From positions 1 through 43,243 of the forward strand of contig JAFISE010000221.1 of the NCBI GenBank assembly GCA_022560025.1: a stretch of 43,243 nucleotides of DNA, in the 5' to 3' direction. Shown here piece by piece: positions 31,874-43,222 of this stretch. Below the pieces are notes generated by a model, which worked only from the letters and a program-made list of their open reading frames with translations, was not told the DNA's origin and did no database searches. The position numbers and the translations under genes are program-made. The stretch is from Stagonosporopsis chrysanthemi. Its lineage: Eukaryota; Ascomycota; Dothideomycetes; Pleosporales; Didymellaceae. Position 1 is the first letter of the stretch; each line of letters starts with the position of its first letter.

Positions 31874-32504
31874 TTACAACCCAGATACACCAAGGGCCAG
31901 CGCTGTAAGAAGAGAATTCAACAATGCGATAACGCCGACAAGAACAACATCCAACACTAGCTGGACCGCGAGTATCAGCGCCGATATAGCGCCGACCAAT
32001 GGGTTCAAGAATATCAGGAAGCCTGCGAGTCCCAGTGTACCAACGGCAGCAGTGACAGTAGCGAATATCTCGACGATAATGAAGCTTAGCAACGCACCAA
32101 CAGCAACGAGCTGGCGTTTCTCTTTGGGCTGAGCCTCAACGCTGAGACCTGTCTCTACGGAGCGCTTTGCCTCAGTCGTATTTGTACGCGGAAGCTCATC
32201 GATCTCGTTGGCGGTCAAGATGACGGCCCCCGTAATGAGGTTGATCTGCGCACCGACTTGGGCTATCGCGGCGGTCTTTTCGAGAAGAGGAGAGGCTGCG
32301 GAAAGCGGTGTGAGAGTTGCATCTGATTCCGTTAGTACTAAATATCACAAGGGCAAAGCCTAGCATACTGATGGCTCCGGTATATATCTGAACCGTGGCG
32401 AACAGATCGGTTAGCAGACTGACCGTGTCCGCGCGTGCTGCAATCACGGGCCTGGCGATGGATAGGCCGCTGAGCGCAAACAAGGAGAAGTGTGAGAAGC
32501 GCAT
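31874..32504 (-). CDS. Secreted, highly hydrophobic protein with two dibasic sites, 194 aa
   Basis: Exons 32504-32369 and 32322-31874 on the minus strand, with a 46-nt phase-1 intron (donor GTATGC, branch ACTAAC ten bases from the acceptor AATCAG). The start opens a signal peptide (MRFSHFSLFALSGLSIARPV). After it comes an amphipathic region with an NAT sequon (residues 46-48) and a second sequon NTT (93-95). Two Lys-Arg sites follow at residues 98-99 and 114-115, the cleavage context of Kex2. The last 75 or so residues are almost wholly Ala/Leu/Val/Ile/Gly with a single acidic residue (Asp170). A 'CTATAAAG' box lies about 85 nt upstream of the start. I do not recognise the family. It could be a Kex2-processed surface-active peptide precursor or a membrane protein. 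Confidence 0.65.
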
Positions 32505-32748
32505 GGTAACAGATCAGAAGCACTGGTGGTAAACTGAAAATTAGAAGTGTATGAATACGGCGCGAACTTATCAATAGTGGCGACTTTGTGACTTTATAGT
32601 GCAAGAGTCTGCTCCGCCTCGTTTCGAGAAGAGGAATTTAATATGATCTGTGATATGTTTTCTGCTCGACGAGGGCAGAGCTCCGTCGCATTCATCATCG
32701 CAGCTTACCTTCTGCCGTGGGCAGGAGCTTTCGACCGTCCTACAGCGC

Positions 32749-33270
32749 TTACACGGCATGCGGATCATCGATATGATTTATCCTTGCAATACGGTCGTGC
32801 ACCACGATAGGCTCCGAGGCGCAACAGCCTACTGACACCTCCTGCATCAACAAATTTCCGAGTGCGTCACCTCCAGGATCCTCAAGAATAGGAATCGACA
32901 TCGCGTCCTGTAGCAAGGACGGAGCGATCCCATCAGACCATGGTTGAATTGGTAAGATGGACACAGTAGCAGCCTTCGCAAACTCCGTGGCGCCTCGCCA
33001 GACTTCCGCGCACCCATGATGAAGATCCTCAATAGATCCAAAGGACGTCATCAGTGTTGGCGGAACAGGAAAAACAGTGAACTCAAACGTCATACCCCGA
33101 AATCTAGACGTGACTCGATCAAGCAGCGAGATAATGAAAGGGGTTAATTGCGAAGCAACGTGGCAGGAAACGCACCGCATCTTTGACAATTTAGCCAGTG
33201 TCAACAATCGACGACCAGCTGTTGGACAGAAGGTCCAGACGCGTTCGGACTCTTTCTCAGTAAGAATCAT
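32749..33270 (-). CDS. Possible 173-aa ORF, perhaps a decayed FAD-linked oxidase fragment
   Basis: A minus-strand frame from ATG at 33270 to the stop at 32749. The stretch TVSILPIQPWSDGIAPSLLQ followed by DPGGDALGN loosely recalls the substrate-binding half of berberine-bridge-type FAD oxidases, where an 'I-Q-P' segment precedes 'GGNxLG'. The flavin-binding half is not found upstream, nor is the downstream tryptophan segment. This is a weak resemblance from memory, so the frame may be a remnant or an unrelated small gene. Confidence 0.3.
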   Translation of the reverse strand: MILTEKESERVWTFCPTAGRRLLTLAKLSKMRCVSCHVASQLTPFIISLLDRVTSRFRGMTFEFTVFPVPPTLMTSFGSIEDLHHGCAEVWRGATEFAKAATVSILPIQPWSDGIAPSLLQDAMSIPILEDPGGDALGNLLMQEVSVGCCASEPIVVHDRIARINHIDDPHAV

Positions 33271-33771
33271 ATGTTATCCACATGGCTGCGCGAGCCCCTT
33301 AACACTGCTACAAGTGAGCAGACGTGTTCTGCACAATGCGATGGGTGATGCTCAATGAAAAGAGCGTTTGTAAGGCTGACCGTCACCAAAGCGCAAGCGC
33401 GACTAAGCCACGCTAACATAAGGTCGCGTCCTGGAACATGAGCAGCAGTCCTTGACCACCCTATGATACGTCGGTCTAAAGTAGTGATTGTCCTGAAAGC
33501 TATGTCGTTTCGAGAAATAATGTGACTTTTAATCAGCATCCGTCTTATCTACGCTGGAAGATGAGCCCCACAGCCGTTCGCGTGTACCTGCCAAAGAGGG
33601 GTAGATGCAAGTCTTCAACATTGCCGACAAACGACAGCCGGGGCGCATAAGGCGTATATAATAACTGTGATATTTGATTGTTGGTCGCTGAAAGTGTGTG
33701 GTTTGTTCAAAGCGTCTCCTTGACCTTTCTCTGAGTACTCAAAACCAGCGTCCACCTTTACATTTCACACA
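33271..33771 (+). promoter_or_regulatory. Upstream region of the M20 peptidase gene
   Basis: The segment 'gcgtatataataactg' at about 33651-33666 contains a TATA-like box roughly 115 nt upstream of the ATG at 33772. A pyrimidine-rich stretch 'cctttctctgag' follows. The rest of the stretch shows no gene. Confidence 0.4.
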
Positions 33772-35067
33772 ATGCCGCTATCGCCTGACGTAGTGAAGTC
33801 CATTCAGGATGCAGTCGTAAAGAACTTCAAAGATGAGATCGCATTCGTACAAAAGATGGTGCAATATGGCGGGCAAAGAGGCGAAGAGCATGAAGCCCTT
33901 GAAGAGCTGTACCGGCAGTATACCTCGCGAGGCTACAACACCACCAAGCTCGAAATGGACGAGCAAATCTTAACGCAACACTCCAGTGCAGGTCGTATCA
34001 GCGAAACGCACTCCAAAGCCCCAGTTGTTATCGGCGTACACGAGCCTAGGTCCTCGACACCGGGCGGGAAGAGCTTGATCTTAAACGGGCACATCGACAT
34101 CGTGCCCAACGGGCCTAAGGAGCTGTGGACGCACGATCCGTACTCTGGCGTTATCGAGGGAGACTGGCTGTATGGACGAGGAAGTGGTGATATGCGAGCT
34201 GGCGCAGTCGCGAATTTGTATGCTTTGGATGCCCTACGAAGCATCGGCAAGCAACCAGCATCGAAAGTCATCATCGAATCCGTACCCGAGGAGGAATCAA
34301 CCGGCAACGGGACAATGGCCACACATCTTGCTGGATACACAGCAGACGCTGTTTTGATTCCTGAGCCCACGAATGAAGAGCTTGTGCGCGCGAACGTAGG
34401 GGTGATTTGGTTCAAGGTTGCCGTTGCAGGCCGGCCGGTCCATGTGCTGAAAGCGAAAGAAGGATCTAATGCTATCGAGTCGATATGGAAGATCGTGGGT
34501 GGGTTGAAAGAGCTGGAAAAAGACATGAACGATCAGAAGAAAGGGAGGCTGTATTTCGAGCATATGGCTTCGCCCATCAACCTGAACGTCGCTATGATCC
34601 AGGGCGGAGACTGGGCCAGTTCGGTCCCGGCGTGGTGCACCATTGACTGCCGCGTGGCCCTATTCCCCGGAGTCACTGCGGAAGAGGTAGCACAGAAGAT
34701 TGAGCAGAAGATCGCTGAAGTGTCGAAGACAGACTCCTTCTTGCGCGATTCTCCAGCAAAGGTCTCATGGAACGGCTTCTTTGCGGAGGGATACGTCCTG
34801 GAGCCCGGTAGCGAAGCCGAGGAGCTGCTCAAGACTGTGCATCAGCATGTCACCGGCTCAGAGCTGACTAGTATGACGATGCCGGCTTATCTAGACACTA
34901 GGATCTTTGCTCTGGAGCAGAAGATACCCGCATTGTGTTATGGACCGATTGGTGAGAGTCTGCATGGATTTGATGAGAGGGTGAGCATCAGCAGCATACA
35001 GCGAGTCACGACGACAATTGCACTGTTCATCGCAGAATGGTGTGGATTGGAGGATGTTCCTAGCTGA
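33772..35067 (+). CDS. M20-family metallopeptidase (ArgE/DapE-like deacylase), 431 aa
   Basis: A single exon. The two-metal site of M20/M28-type enzymes is complete: LNGHIDIVPNG (His107, Asp109), YGRGSGDMRAGAV with the bridging Asp140, the general base in VPEEESTGNG (Glu173-175) and LIPEPT (second-site acid). The terminal SLHGFDERVS supplies the last histidine. The small dimerisation domain lies between about 190 and 310 (FKVAVAGRPVHVLKAKEG). In this domain the usual 'GxxxHxxxP' histidine is HVLKAKEG-like. No signal peptide is seen, so it acts in the cytosol. Members hydrolyse N-acyl amino acids or small dipeptides; the substrate (acetylornithine, succinyl-diaminopimelate or other) cannot be assigned, and fungi lack the diaminopimelate pathway. 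The length is typical of the family. Confidence 0.9.
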   Translation: MPLSPDVVKSIQDAVVKNFKDEIAFVQKMVQYGGQRGEEHEALEELYRQYTSRGYNTTKLEMDEQILTQHSSAGRISETHSKAPVVIGVHEPRSSTPGGKSLILNGHIDIVPNGPKELWTHDPYSGVIEGDWLYGRGSGDMRAGAVANLYALDALRSIGKQPASKVIIESVPEEESTGNGTMATHLAGYTADAVLIPEPTNEELVRANVGVIWFKVAVAGRPVHVLKAKEGSNAIESIWKIVGGLKELEKDMNDQKKGRLYFEHMASPINLNVAMIQGGDWASSVPAWCTIDCRVALFPGVTAEEVAQKIEQKIAEVSKTDSFLRDSPAKVSWNGFFAEGYVLEPGSEAEELLKTVHQHVTGSELTSMTMPAYLDTRIFALEQKIPALCYGPIGESLHGFDERVSISSIQRVTTTIALFIAEWCGLEDVPS

Positions 35068-36028
35068 GACGCTCTTTGCTGCAATTCCCATTGAGCCACC
35101 ACAGTCTCATGTGAAATGAATTTCTTCGTCAAATGTTCGCTCAACATCGTAGCTTGTAGCACAAACACAAGACTTGAATTGTAATTCCATGTTCCATAAG
35201 TCGCGCTACAGTTCCGTTTGCCGTAGTTCCAACTTATAGTGACAGTCTCGTGCCAACAAGATACCCCATTGTCACGTGACCTGGTCCTTTCTGCTTGCGC
35301 ACATTGACACGAGTAAGCGTTACCAGCTCAGCGGAACAATACATTCTTCGAGGTGAAACACCAAAAAAAGATTACCAGTGATGTTTCCTGACGTCATTGT
35401 AAGTCGGAATGGCAAGCAATCTATTCGCGGCAAGCAATATCGATATATTACCCGAGAAACCCAGAACCCAGAACCGCAACTTGAGCCTCAGAACACTACA
35501 AGAGTGATGCATAGACCATCTTACTAGATGTTTGGCAGGTGTCCATCTCTTCAAGAATTTCCGGACGAAGTTTGTCGTGCTTTTCCAGAGTCGACGCACT
35601 GTGATTGTGTATCAATGTCCTCATGGACCGAAACCCCAGATCTGCGGCGCACCAAGGCCGTGACAAGGCTCCCAAGCCTCGCTACTCAAGCATCTGATCC
35701 ACTGGATGTCTTCTGTGCTACCTTGGCAGGTACTAACCTCACGTTGTCCGTTCTCGGCGGCGGAACGTATGTCCTAGATCCCGCTGGCGATTGAGAAGTA
35801 CACATCAAATGACCGGGTGTACCGTTGAACGCGTCTTGACTCTCATCAAAGAACGGATGTGCGGTTGGACGACGAAAGAAGGTAATATGAGTTTAGATGA
35901 GCCGGTCCTAGATGAGGACTTGTCGTAGCGGTGGATTGGGGTACAAATAGGGCCGGCGGTAGCTCACCACTGCTTTCTCCCATCACGCCCACAGTCCACA
36001 TCTTGAGCTTTCTCCTCTGTCGTTCGAG
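35068..36028. other. Intergenic region between M20 peptidase and GH6 genes
   Basis: No supported gene. The frame at 35528-35794 on the plus strand has no motif. The last 100 bases contain 'gggtacaaatagggc' (35939-35953), a TATA-like box about 80 nt before the GH6 start codon. Confidence 0.4.
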
Positions 36029-37355
36029 ATGCTTTCCACTCTCCTTCACATCGCCGCTTTTGCGGCTGGCGTGGCTCAGGCTATGCCTAACCCTACGGCA
36101 GTGCCGAACGCGGCCACGCCTGCTCGCGCTGAGACGACTCCCGCACCCCAGCCCGAAGCCCGTCAGGCATCTGTCAATCCCTTCGCGGGCTACTCGTTCT
36201 ATGCCAACCCGTACTATTCCTCCGAGGTGCACACTCTCGCCATGCCTTCGCTCCCGGCCTCGCTCAAGCCGGCAGCTTCTGCTGTGGCTAAGGTTGGCTC
36301 TTTTGTGTGGTTGGATACTCGTGCGAAGATACCCCAGCTTGACACCTTCCTTGCGGACATCAAGAAGCAGAACGATGCTGGTGCCAAGTTGATGGGCACT
36401 TTTGTTGTGTATAACTTGCCTGACCGCGACTGCGCTGCTTTGGCTTCGAACGGCGAGCTGAAGATTGACGAGGATGGTGCGAACAAGTACAAAGTTGAGT
36501 ACATTGACAAGATTGCTGCGATTCTGCAAAAGTACCCTGGCGTTAAGGTCAATCTTGCCATCGGTAAGCGCTCACATACCAATGTTATTGACTTTAACCT
36601 AGCGGCTAATGGTGAACAGAACCTGACTCGCTGGCCAACATGGTCACCAACATGGGCGTGCAGAAGTGCTCTCGGGCAGCGCCATACTACCGGGACTTGA
36701 CCGCCTACGCAATCCGCAAGCTCAACTTTGCGAACGTCGACATGTATCTCGACGGTGGACACGCAGGATGGCTGGGCTGGGACGCCAATATTGGCCCTGC
36801 CGCCAGGCTGTTTGCTGAGGTCTACAAGGCTGCAGGATCTCCTCGCGGCGTGCGCGGTATCGTCACGAACGTCTCCAACTACAATCCATTCAAGCACAAC
36901 ACTTGCCCGGCAATTACCAGCCCCAATGCCAACTGCGACGAAGATCGCTACATCAGGGCGTTCGCGCCGCTTCTGCAGGCTCAAGGCTTCCCGGCCCGCT
37001 TCATTGTCGACGTCGGACGATCTGGAAAGCAACCTACCGGACAGCAAGCGTGGGGCGATTGGTGCAACGTGCAAAGTGCTGGCTTTGGTCCTCGTCCTAC
37101 TACCAACACTGGTAACTCGCTGGTTGATGCATTCGTCTGGGTCAAGCCCGGAGGTGAGGTAAGTTGAAGGACTTTTCCCTTCCTGTGCGCTGTGCTGACA
37201 TCATCTAGTCTGACGGTACATCGGACCCCTCTGCTGTTCGCTACGATGCTTCGTGTGGTCGTGCTTCTGCATTCAAGCCGGCTCCTGAGGCTGGTACGTG
37301 GTTCCAAGCATACTTCGAGATGCTGCTCAAGAACGCCGACCCTCCTCTTGCTTAG
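36029..37355 (+). CDS. GH6 cellobiohydrolase, catalytic domain only, 406 aa
   Basis: Exons 36029-36563, 36620-37158 and 37209-37355; introns of 56 nt (GTAAGC/AACAG) and 50 nt (GTAAGT/TCTAG). A signal peptide (MLSTLLHIAAFAAGVAQA) is followed by a short Pro/Ala/Thr region, then the GH6 barrel. The GH6 active site is intact: VVYNLPDRDCAALASNGE with the catalytic acid at Asp134, and the signature LAIEPDSLANMV with Asp181. The second signature is formed only after splicing, which supports the first intron. The conserved end WVKPGGESDGTSD crosses the second intron. There is no cellulose-binding module or long Ser/Thr linker, unlike the classical processive Cel6A. Secreted hydrolysis of crystalline or amorphous cellulose chains from the non-reducing end is expected. 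Confidence 0.92.
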
Positions 37356-37821
37356 ACGATTTCAACAACCGGCGAGTGCACGGGCGGCGTGCTGAGCGAA
37401 TGCATGTGGAATTACAGTATGTGACAGGCAAGTGGAGAAGGACACAAACCATCGCAAGTGATTTGCATGTAGACCGTACAGAATTGTCAATATAGCTGAC
37501 TCCAACCGATGACGATGCCTTCTGAGTGATGGCGGTGACACAACGCCGGGCCAACCTGGCTTGGCAGCGGGCCGCTCGGAGCGATCTCTTCTCTTAGACC
37601 CTGACGCGACAGACTGCACTAATCATGAACGTACTTTGCAAACACGCCTCGTGCAAATACCGTGTCTACGTCCCTGTTCAAAGTCGGGCCCTCTGTGCCA
37701 CGCCAGTCGCATGTGGCGCGTCCTGACATAATCACGCTCTTATCGATACCCTGCGCCTCACCTGCGCCGCATTCACGCTCCATGTATTCGTCACTCCGTC
37801 GATAGGCCAGCGGAGAGGGCA
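37356..37821. other. Intergenic region between GH6 and Mid1 genes
   Basis: This 466-bp stretch lies between two plus-strand genes and contains the Mid1 promoter. No repeat, RNA or convincing frame was recognised. Confidence 0.4.
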
Positions 37822-39857
37822 ATGCTATCCCGAAGACCCCGAAACGTGCAGTCGAAGCTGCTCGTATACGTCGCGGCCGCTTCTGTCGCACTCACGTGTT
37901 CGCCGACGCACTCGTCCCTATTCGCAACAGCCGTCCAAGTCCCCGCGGCGCCCGGACTCGAGCACCTGTCCCAATCCAAGCCGCTCATACTTCCCGACGC
38001 CAACCTCGTAGCAGCCGATGATGATGCGCCCGAACAGAAAGAGGATGGCAGCTACGTGTCTGACTTCGTCTACTTTGCACGCAGTCTGCTCGGCCGCCAG
38101 GCAGGCGAGGTGAGCCAGCTGAAGAATGACGAGAAGATGGGCAGGGATATCGCACCCGAGCAGACCGTACACTTTGTGCTCGAGAAAAGCCAGCTTCAGG
38201 CTCGGAATAGCTTACAGTACTCCTCAACTGCGCTGGCCGCGAGGCGTCCTGGAACTGCGTCAGAAGAGCTGCAGGAGGCAGACAGTTCTACAAAAGGGAT
38301 CTTGCGGTCTGAGGACGCTGGACGACCGCTGCAAGTACGTCGGTCTAACGGAACTGTCTGGATCTCAGCGAATACATGCAAACAGCCCATGCCAGGGAAC
38401 AACGCGTCCTCCACTGGCGCACCACAGCTCTCGCTGTACGTCTCGACCTCTGTCGACAACCAGAGACCGGGCCCAGGCTCGACAGAAAACCTAGTCACGG
38501 ACAAGCAAGGCCTACCTTTCGATGGTGGCTATGTATCGTTTGCGTTAAACGCCACATCCGACGTCTATATCGGTATCTCTGCTCCGAAGCTGAACGAAAA
38601 CTGGTTTGGCAGCTGGCACTTTGAGGTCGCAGCGAGTACCGAGGGATCATACCACAGCTACAACGAAACGAACCCTTTCCTGTTCATGGTCGACACTGAC
38701 AGCGAATCTACCTTGTTCATCACCTACGCTCTGGCCGACTCCGACAAGCAGGAGGACGTCGCCAAGTGGAACAACTCGAACCCTTTCGCCATGTACGCCT
38801 TCCCAGCCGGACGATCTCCTGTAACCGGTATGGAGAATTCAGTCTGCGCCCTAAAGCAACAGTTCAACACGACCAACAACATCACTGTCGACACAATGAT
38901 CACGACGAAGTTTGGTTCTGGTTTCCCGAAGAGCCAGTTCAATGTCCACAATCTGAGCAACGCCCAGACTTACAATGGCTATCTCGTGGTTGAAGGCAAC
39001 CAGGATACGGTGGATCTGCCTGGTGTTGGCAGGGTACGTGGGGGTGGCAAGGTGTTCCAGCAGTTCAACTGGACTACTAAAGCGGGTAAGTCTTGAAAGG
39101 CAGGCGGCGCGTCTCTAAAATATAAGCTAATGCTGCGCCAGACGACTCGTGCCAGGTGTTGACAGACCTGGACTTCTGCGACACTGTGGCCTATGCTGTC
39201 CCATCGTCTCCAGAGTTCAAATATGATGACGACAAGTTGAAGGCGCTGTACGATGGACAGGCGAAGGAGTACTTCAAGAATTTTCAGAACTCCTTGGACC
39301 AAATCGCTTGCGACGCCCCCTCGACTGCCCAGTACTCACTGGCTCGAACCTGCGATAATTGCCGAGAAGACTACAAAGCATGGCTTTGCTCTGTTCTGAT
39401 TCCCAGGTGCGAGGATTGGACAGCCAACGATGCGTGGCTGCAGCCTCGAAACATCAACGCAAACTTCTCGGACGGCACCGTGCCGTTCGCGAACAACGTG
39501 AGTGCTGAGTTCAATGCGACAATGCGCGACCGCTTCGGATACAGCAAGAGCCGAAATCCTATGATCGATGAACAGGTCAAGCCAGGGCCGTACAAGGAAA
39601 TGCTACCGTGCGAGGACCTCTGTTTCGACATTGTCAGAAGCTGCCCTGCGCAGCTTCAATTCGCATGCCCCAACAACCCGGCGCGGGCTCTGCAGTATGG
39701 CACGCGCGATCCGAACGGGAATGTATTGACGTGTAGCTTCCCAGGAGCTGTCGTGAAGCTGAACGTGCAAAGCAGCGCTAGCTTTTCTAGCATAACGTCA
39801 GACGGCATCGCGCTTGTTGCGTCGATGCTCTTGGCGATGATTGTCATATCGTGGTAA
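37822..39857 (+). CDS. Mid1-type stretch-activated calcium channel subunit, 659 aa
   Basis: Exons 37822-39085 and 39142-39857, joined across a 56-nt phase-1 intron (donor GTAAGT, acceptor GCCAG). The family regulates the Cch1 calcium channel in the plasma membrane and is needed for mating, stress survival and hyphal growth in various fungi. The N-terminus has a hydrophobic signal-like segment (residues 14-25). The central part is rich in sequons and contains the typical VSFALNATSDVYIGISAPK and WNNSNPFAMYAFP blocks. After the splice site comes the cysteine-rich region: DSCQVLTDLDFCDTVAYAVP, CREDYKAWLCSVLIPRCEDW, CEDLCFDIVRSCPAQLQFAC. A terminal hydrophobic tail (about 637-659) suggests membrane or GPI attachment. 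Length and order fit fungal Mid1. The start at 37822 is the first ATG with an extended frame. Confidence 0.9.
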
Positions 39858-40331
39858 GCGGATCAAAAGCGGGAGACGGCATGGGTTTGGTGCAAATGTT
39901 CGGTATAGCAGGCGTCAGTGCATTTCTAGGCGTTTGAGGACAGGCCTAGAACAGTAAGCGATATGAGACAAGTTGTAACGACCCTGGTGGCCTACAAACT
40001 CAATAGACGCTGCGGAAGAACTTTTTCCATCGTCCAATTCCTATTCAACGAGCTGAAACCCATGTTTGCGGTGCAGAAAGGCTGAACTATTCCATTCGCG
40101 GGCTACATCGAATTCGCCCCAGCCGATCTGATCTGCACGCGAACGCTAGTCGCCCTCCAAATCCCGACGAGGATACCTATCCATCCTATTGTTCTTTCGA
40201 TCCTACGATGCCAATTGCCGCCCCTCGCCAACGCTCACGCAGTACGCAGTGACAATTGCAGCTTTGCCGGATGAGCTCTGCTTGGAGCGTCCGCACCTGC
40301 GCAAAAGACTCCCGGTCGTATCTCGGGTGTC
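39858..40331. other. Intergenic region upstream of the Zn2Cys6 gene
   Basis: No gene supported; it should contain the promoter of the regulator gene whose start is set at 40332. The long open frame 40189-40650 is a shadow crossing its first introns. Confidence 0.4.
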
Positions 40332-42710
40332 ATGGCCGAAATTACTGGGCCTCGTCCTCCGAGCGCCTCCACACGCGCAGCAAACGCGCATCGCGTCCAC
40401 AGTAGCTGCGATCGGTGTCGGAGCCGAAAAACAAAGGTATAGCAGTATTTTGCCATTGTGGGTCTGGACATCGCTGACTCGTCGTGCAGTGTATCGACCC
40501 CAGTACGTACAACCAGATCTTATTGGCATCGTGCCTCGGTCCATGCACACTAATATGTCTCAGTTCCTGGACCATGTCGTTACTGTGCTCGTACGGGAGC
40601 TACCTGCACTATTGCCACTCCACGCAGAAAGCGGCCGTTCTACCATGTGACTGAGGAAGAGTACCAATTGTCCATGGGTATCTTGTCGCGTGCATTCCAA
40701 GGCCAACAGCTTAATCTCGAGTCGTTGCGGAAGATCTCAAAGGCCATTAACGATGGCTCGCTCGTGGTACCCACCCTGAATGCAGATACCTACATCCAGC
40801 CAAGCCAGTCAACACCAGAGGATGATGATGATGACTCCAGCGCCGACACCCCAGGTGAGTGGTCGGTCGATGGAGACAACCTGCACGAGCCGCTGGGAAG
40901 CATGATGAAAGACTCGAAAGGCGTGCTGCGTTATGTCGGTGCACAGAGCGACATACCGTTTAACGGAGCTGTGGCAAACTTCTGCAGGCCCCCCTTAAAA
41001 TCAGATATCATTCCGCCAGCCAAAGTCGGGGCATACCCACCAAAGGAGGAAAGAGCAGAGGAAGAAACCGCTTACTGGCTGCCACCAAAAGACTTATGTT
41101 TCCACTATGTGCAGAGGTATCGCGAAGAGGTGCATTGCATGTACTGGCTCTATCCCGAGGCATACCTGTTGCAACGCATCGAGGATACCTATGCCTGGTA
41201 CGAGACGGCACCTCCAAGCTTCACAATCAAGCGCGAGCACAGTAGCACGCCAACGCCGCCTATGAGGAGTGGGCAAAGGCCGTCAGTGTCGTGGATCTGC
41301 TCCATATACGCTATGTGTGCTATTGGGTCAGCACGTCGCTGTCCAAGCGAAAGCTCACCGTCTCCTGGACCACCTCTGGACCTACGCGCCAGGACATCGG
41401 AGGATTACATGGGCTTAGTTAAGGAGCTTAAGCATAAACTAGAAGATAGCGCGGATATTGACAGTATACGAGCTCTGGCTATTTCGGTACGTAGGGTGGG
41501 TGTGAGCCGTGCCCGCGCTAATACAAGCAGGCTATTGCGCTTGAGAATGCGCTATCCAGGATCACAGCGTATTTGCACATTGGAACTGCAATCCAAATAG
41601 CCTGGTCACTTGGGCTGCACCGGAATCAGCAGCCTCTCTCAGGCTCAGAAGAAGAGCGCGAGCAGAATCGTCGCATATGGTGGACCTTGACTACGCTCGA
41701 TCTGGAGATTGGTATGAGAGGCGGCAGTCCAAGCTTGATCGATGATCGATTCCTGGAGATAACGACTTCGTTGCCGCTGGAACGGATCGGACATGAACCA
41801 GTGCGCACATATACTCTGCTACTATACAAACAAGCTCTGATGCACGCAGGTCAAACCCGAATTCCTTGGAATCTACACGCCACGCAAATGGCTGGCAACG
41901 TTCGTCCAACTTGGTGGATTCAAGCGCGAAGTCATCCGCGAAATATACACGGAGCGAGTGTCGAAGTCGATATCCTTCTCAAACGTATCAGACATGTTAC
42001 TTCGACTCCGAAAATGGCACGACAATCTACCCCATCATCTGAAGCTCGAATCCTACAAGACAGCGCCCGAGTTCCACAGGCGCGCAATCATTATCCTGCA
42101 TCTGCACTACTGGAGCACCAAAATACTCATCACGCGGCCGTTCCTTCTCTACCTCGTCCTGAAGCGCGCAGAGCTGGATCAGAACACCAAAGTCGCGCAC
42201 GAAAAGATGGCAATGGCCGCCATCGGCGCCGCGCGCCAGAGCGTCGCGCTGTTCCAGGGCATGCTCAGAGACCGCACGATATCGAGCCTGACGACCTTTG
42301 ACAGCACCGCCGTGCTCCGCTGCATCACCATCTTCATGTGCGCCTTCGGCTACTACCAAACCCCGGACTTTGCCCGCGATGCAAATGACTGCGTCGAGAT
42401 CGCGCGCAACATGGAGCAAATCGGGTTCGCGCGCATGATTGTCGCGGAGACGCCGTTGCACATCCAGAACCTCGGCATGGCCCTTGCTGCCCCCGAGCAA
42501 CCCAACTTCCCGCTCGAGGGCCACATGGACGACGCGGCCATTACATGGCACACGCAGCAGCTCACGAGCCTGCAGAACCAGCAGGTGCTGTATCTGGTCA
42601 ACGACGACCCCGACGCGCTGGACCCGGCGAGCTACCATTTGGCGACGGACGAGTTGCCTGATGTGTTCTTTCTGCAGGGTCAGTATCCGCGGTACGGCCC
42701 GGAGTGGTAG
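40332..42710 (+). CDS. Zn2Cys6 fungal-specific transcription factor, 723 aa, five exons
   Basis: Exons 40332-40436, 40490-40502, 40564-41486, 41531-41800 and 41850-42710; introns 53, 61, 44 and 49 nt. The start is the ATG opening MAEITGPRPPSAS. The DNA-binding cluster needs the first three exons: C26-x2-C29-x6-C36-x7-C44-x2-C47-x6-C54, reading SCDRCRSRKTK, then CIDP from a 13-nt exon, then GPCRYCARTGATC. Downstream comes a short basic linker (TPRRKRPFYHVTEEEY). The middle-homology domain runs at about residues 300-570, with HIGTAIQIAWSLGLHR, the diagnostic RRIWWTLTTLDLEIGMRGG and LLRLRKWHDNLPHHLK. The acceptor of the fourth intron gives EFLGIYTPRKWLATFVQLGG, in frame with the rest. The third and fourth introns are supported by the same criterion. 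No target or ligand can be inferred. Confidence 0.85.
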
Positions 42711-43132
42711 TTCGTAGGGTGACCTTATGCAAACCGTGAACGGATTTTCACAAAGGCACTGCAATACGCATGCGTATACATTGCGCGTGTGGGCGCGCAG
42801 ACATCATGTTCTGCAGATCTCCAATTCCCGATGAACAAGATAACTATTGTATCTATGTACTGTGCTCCTCTTCCAGCCCAGACGCTCAGCACCGGATCCA
42901 AAGATAATCCGCAAAATGACGTCAACCCCCCCATGTGTCTCACAGTCTCACTCCGCGAAGCCTCGCATTCTTGCAATAAATAATATTCTCACGCAATCCC
43001 AATCAACTGTGTACACAATACATACACACAGTTTCCCACCCCGACCCCACAGTTCCCCACCCACCCACTAGCCCCCCTCCGCACCACTAGCCCGACTCGC
43101 ACCTCCCCGTCCCCGTCCCTCGTACATACAAT

Positions 43133-43135
<3 letters not shown>
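42711..43135. other. 3' flank of the transcription factor gene
   Basis: No gene supported. The end becomes pyrimidine-rich ('ccccacccgacccc' type) before the terminal poly-C. Confidence 0.4.

Positions 43136-43222
<87 letters not shown>

Noticed and set aside
40189..40650. 153-codon plus-strand frame at the start of the regulator gene
   Set aside because: It crosses the two introns that are needed to assemble the zinc cluster and encodes no motif itself.
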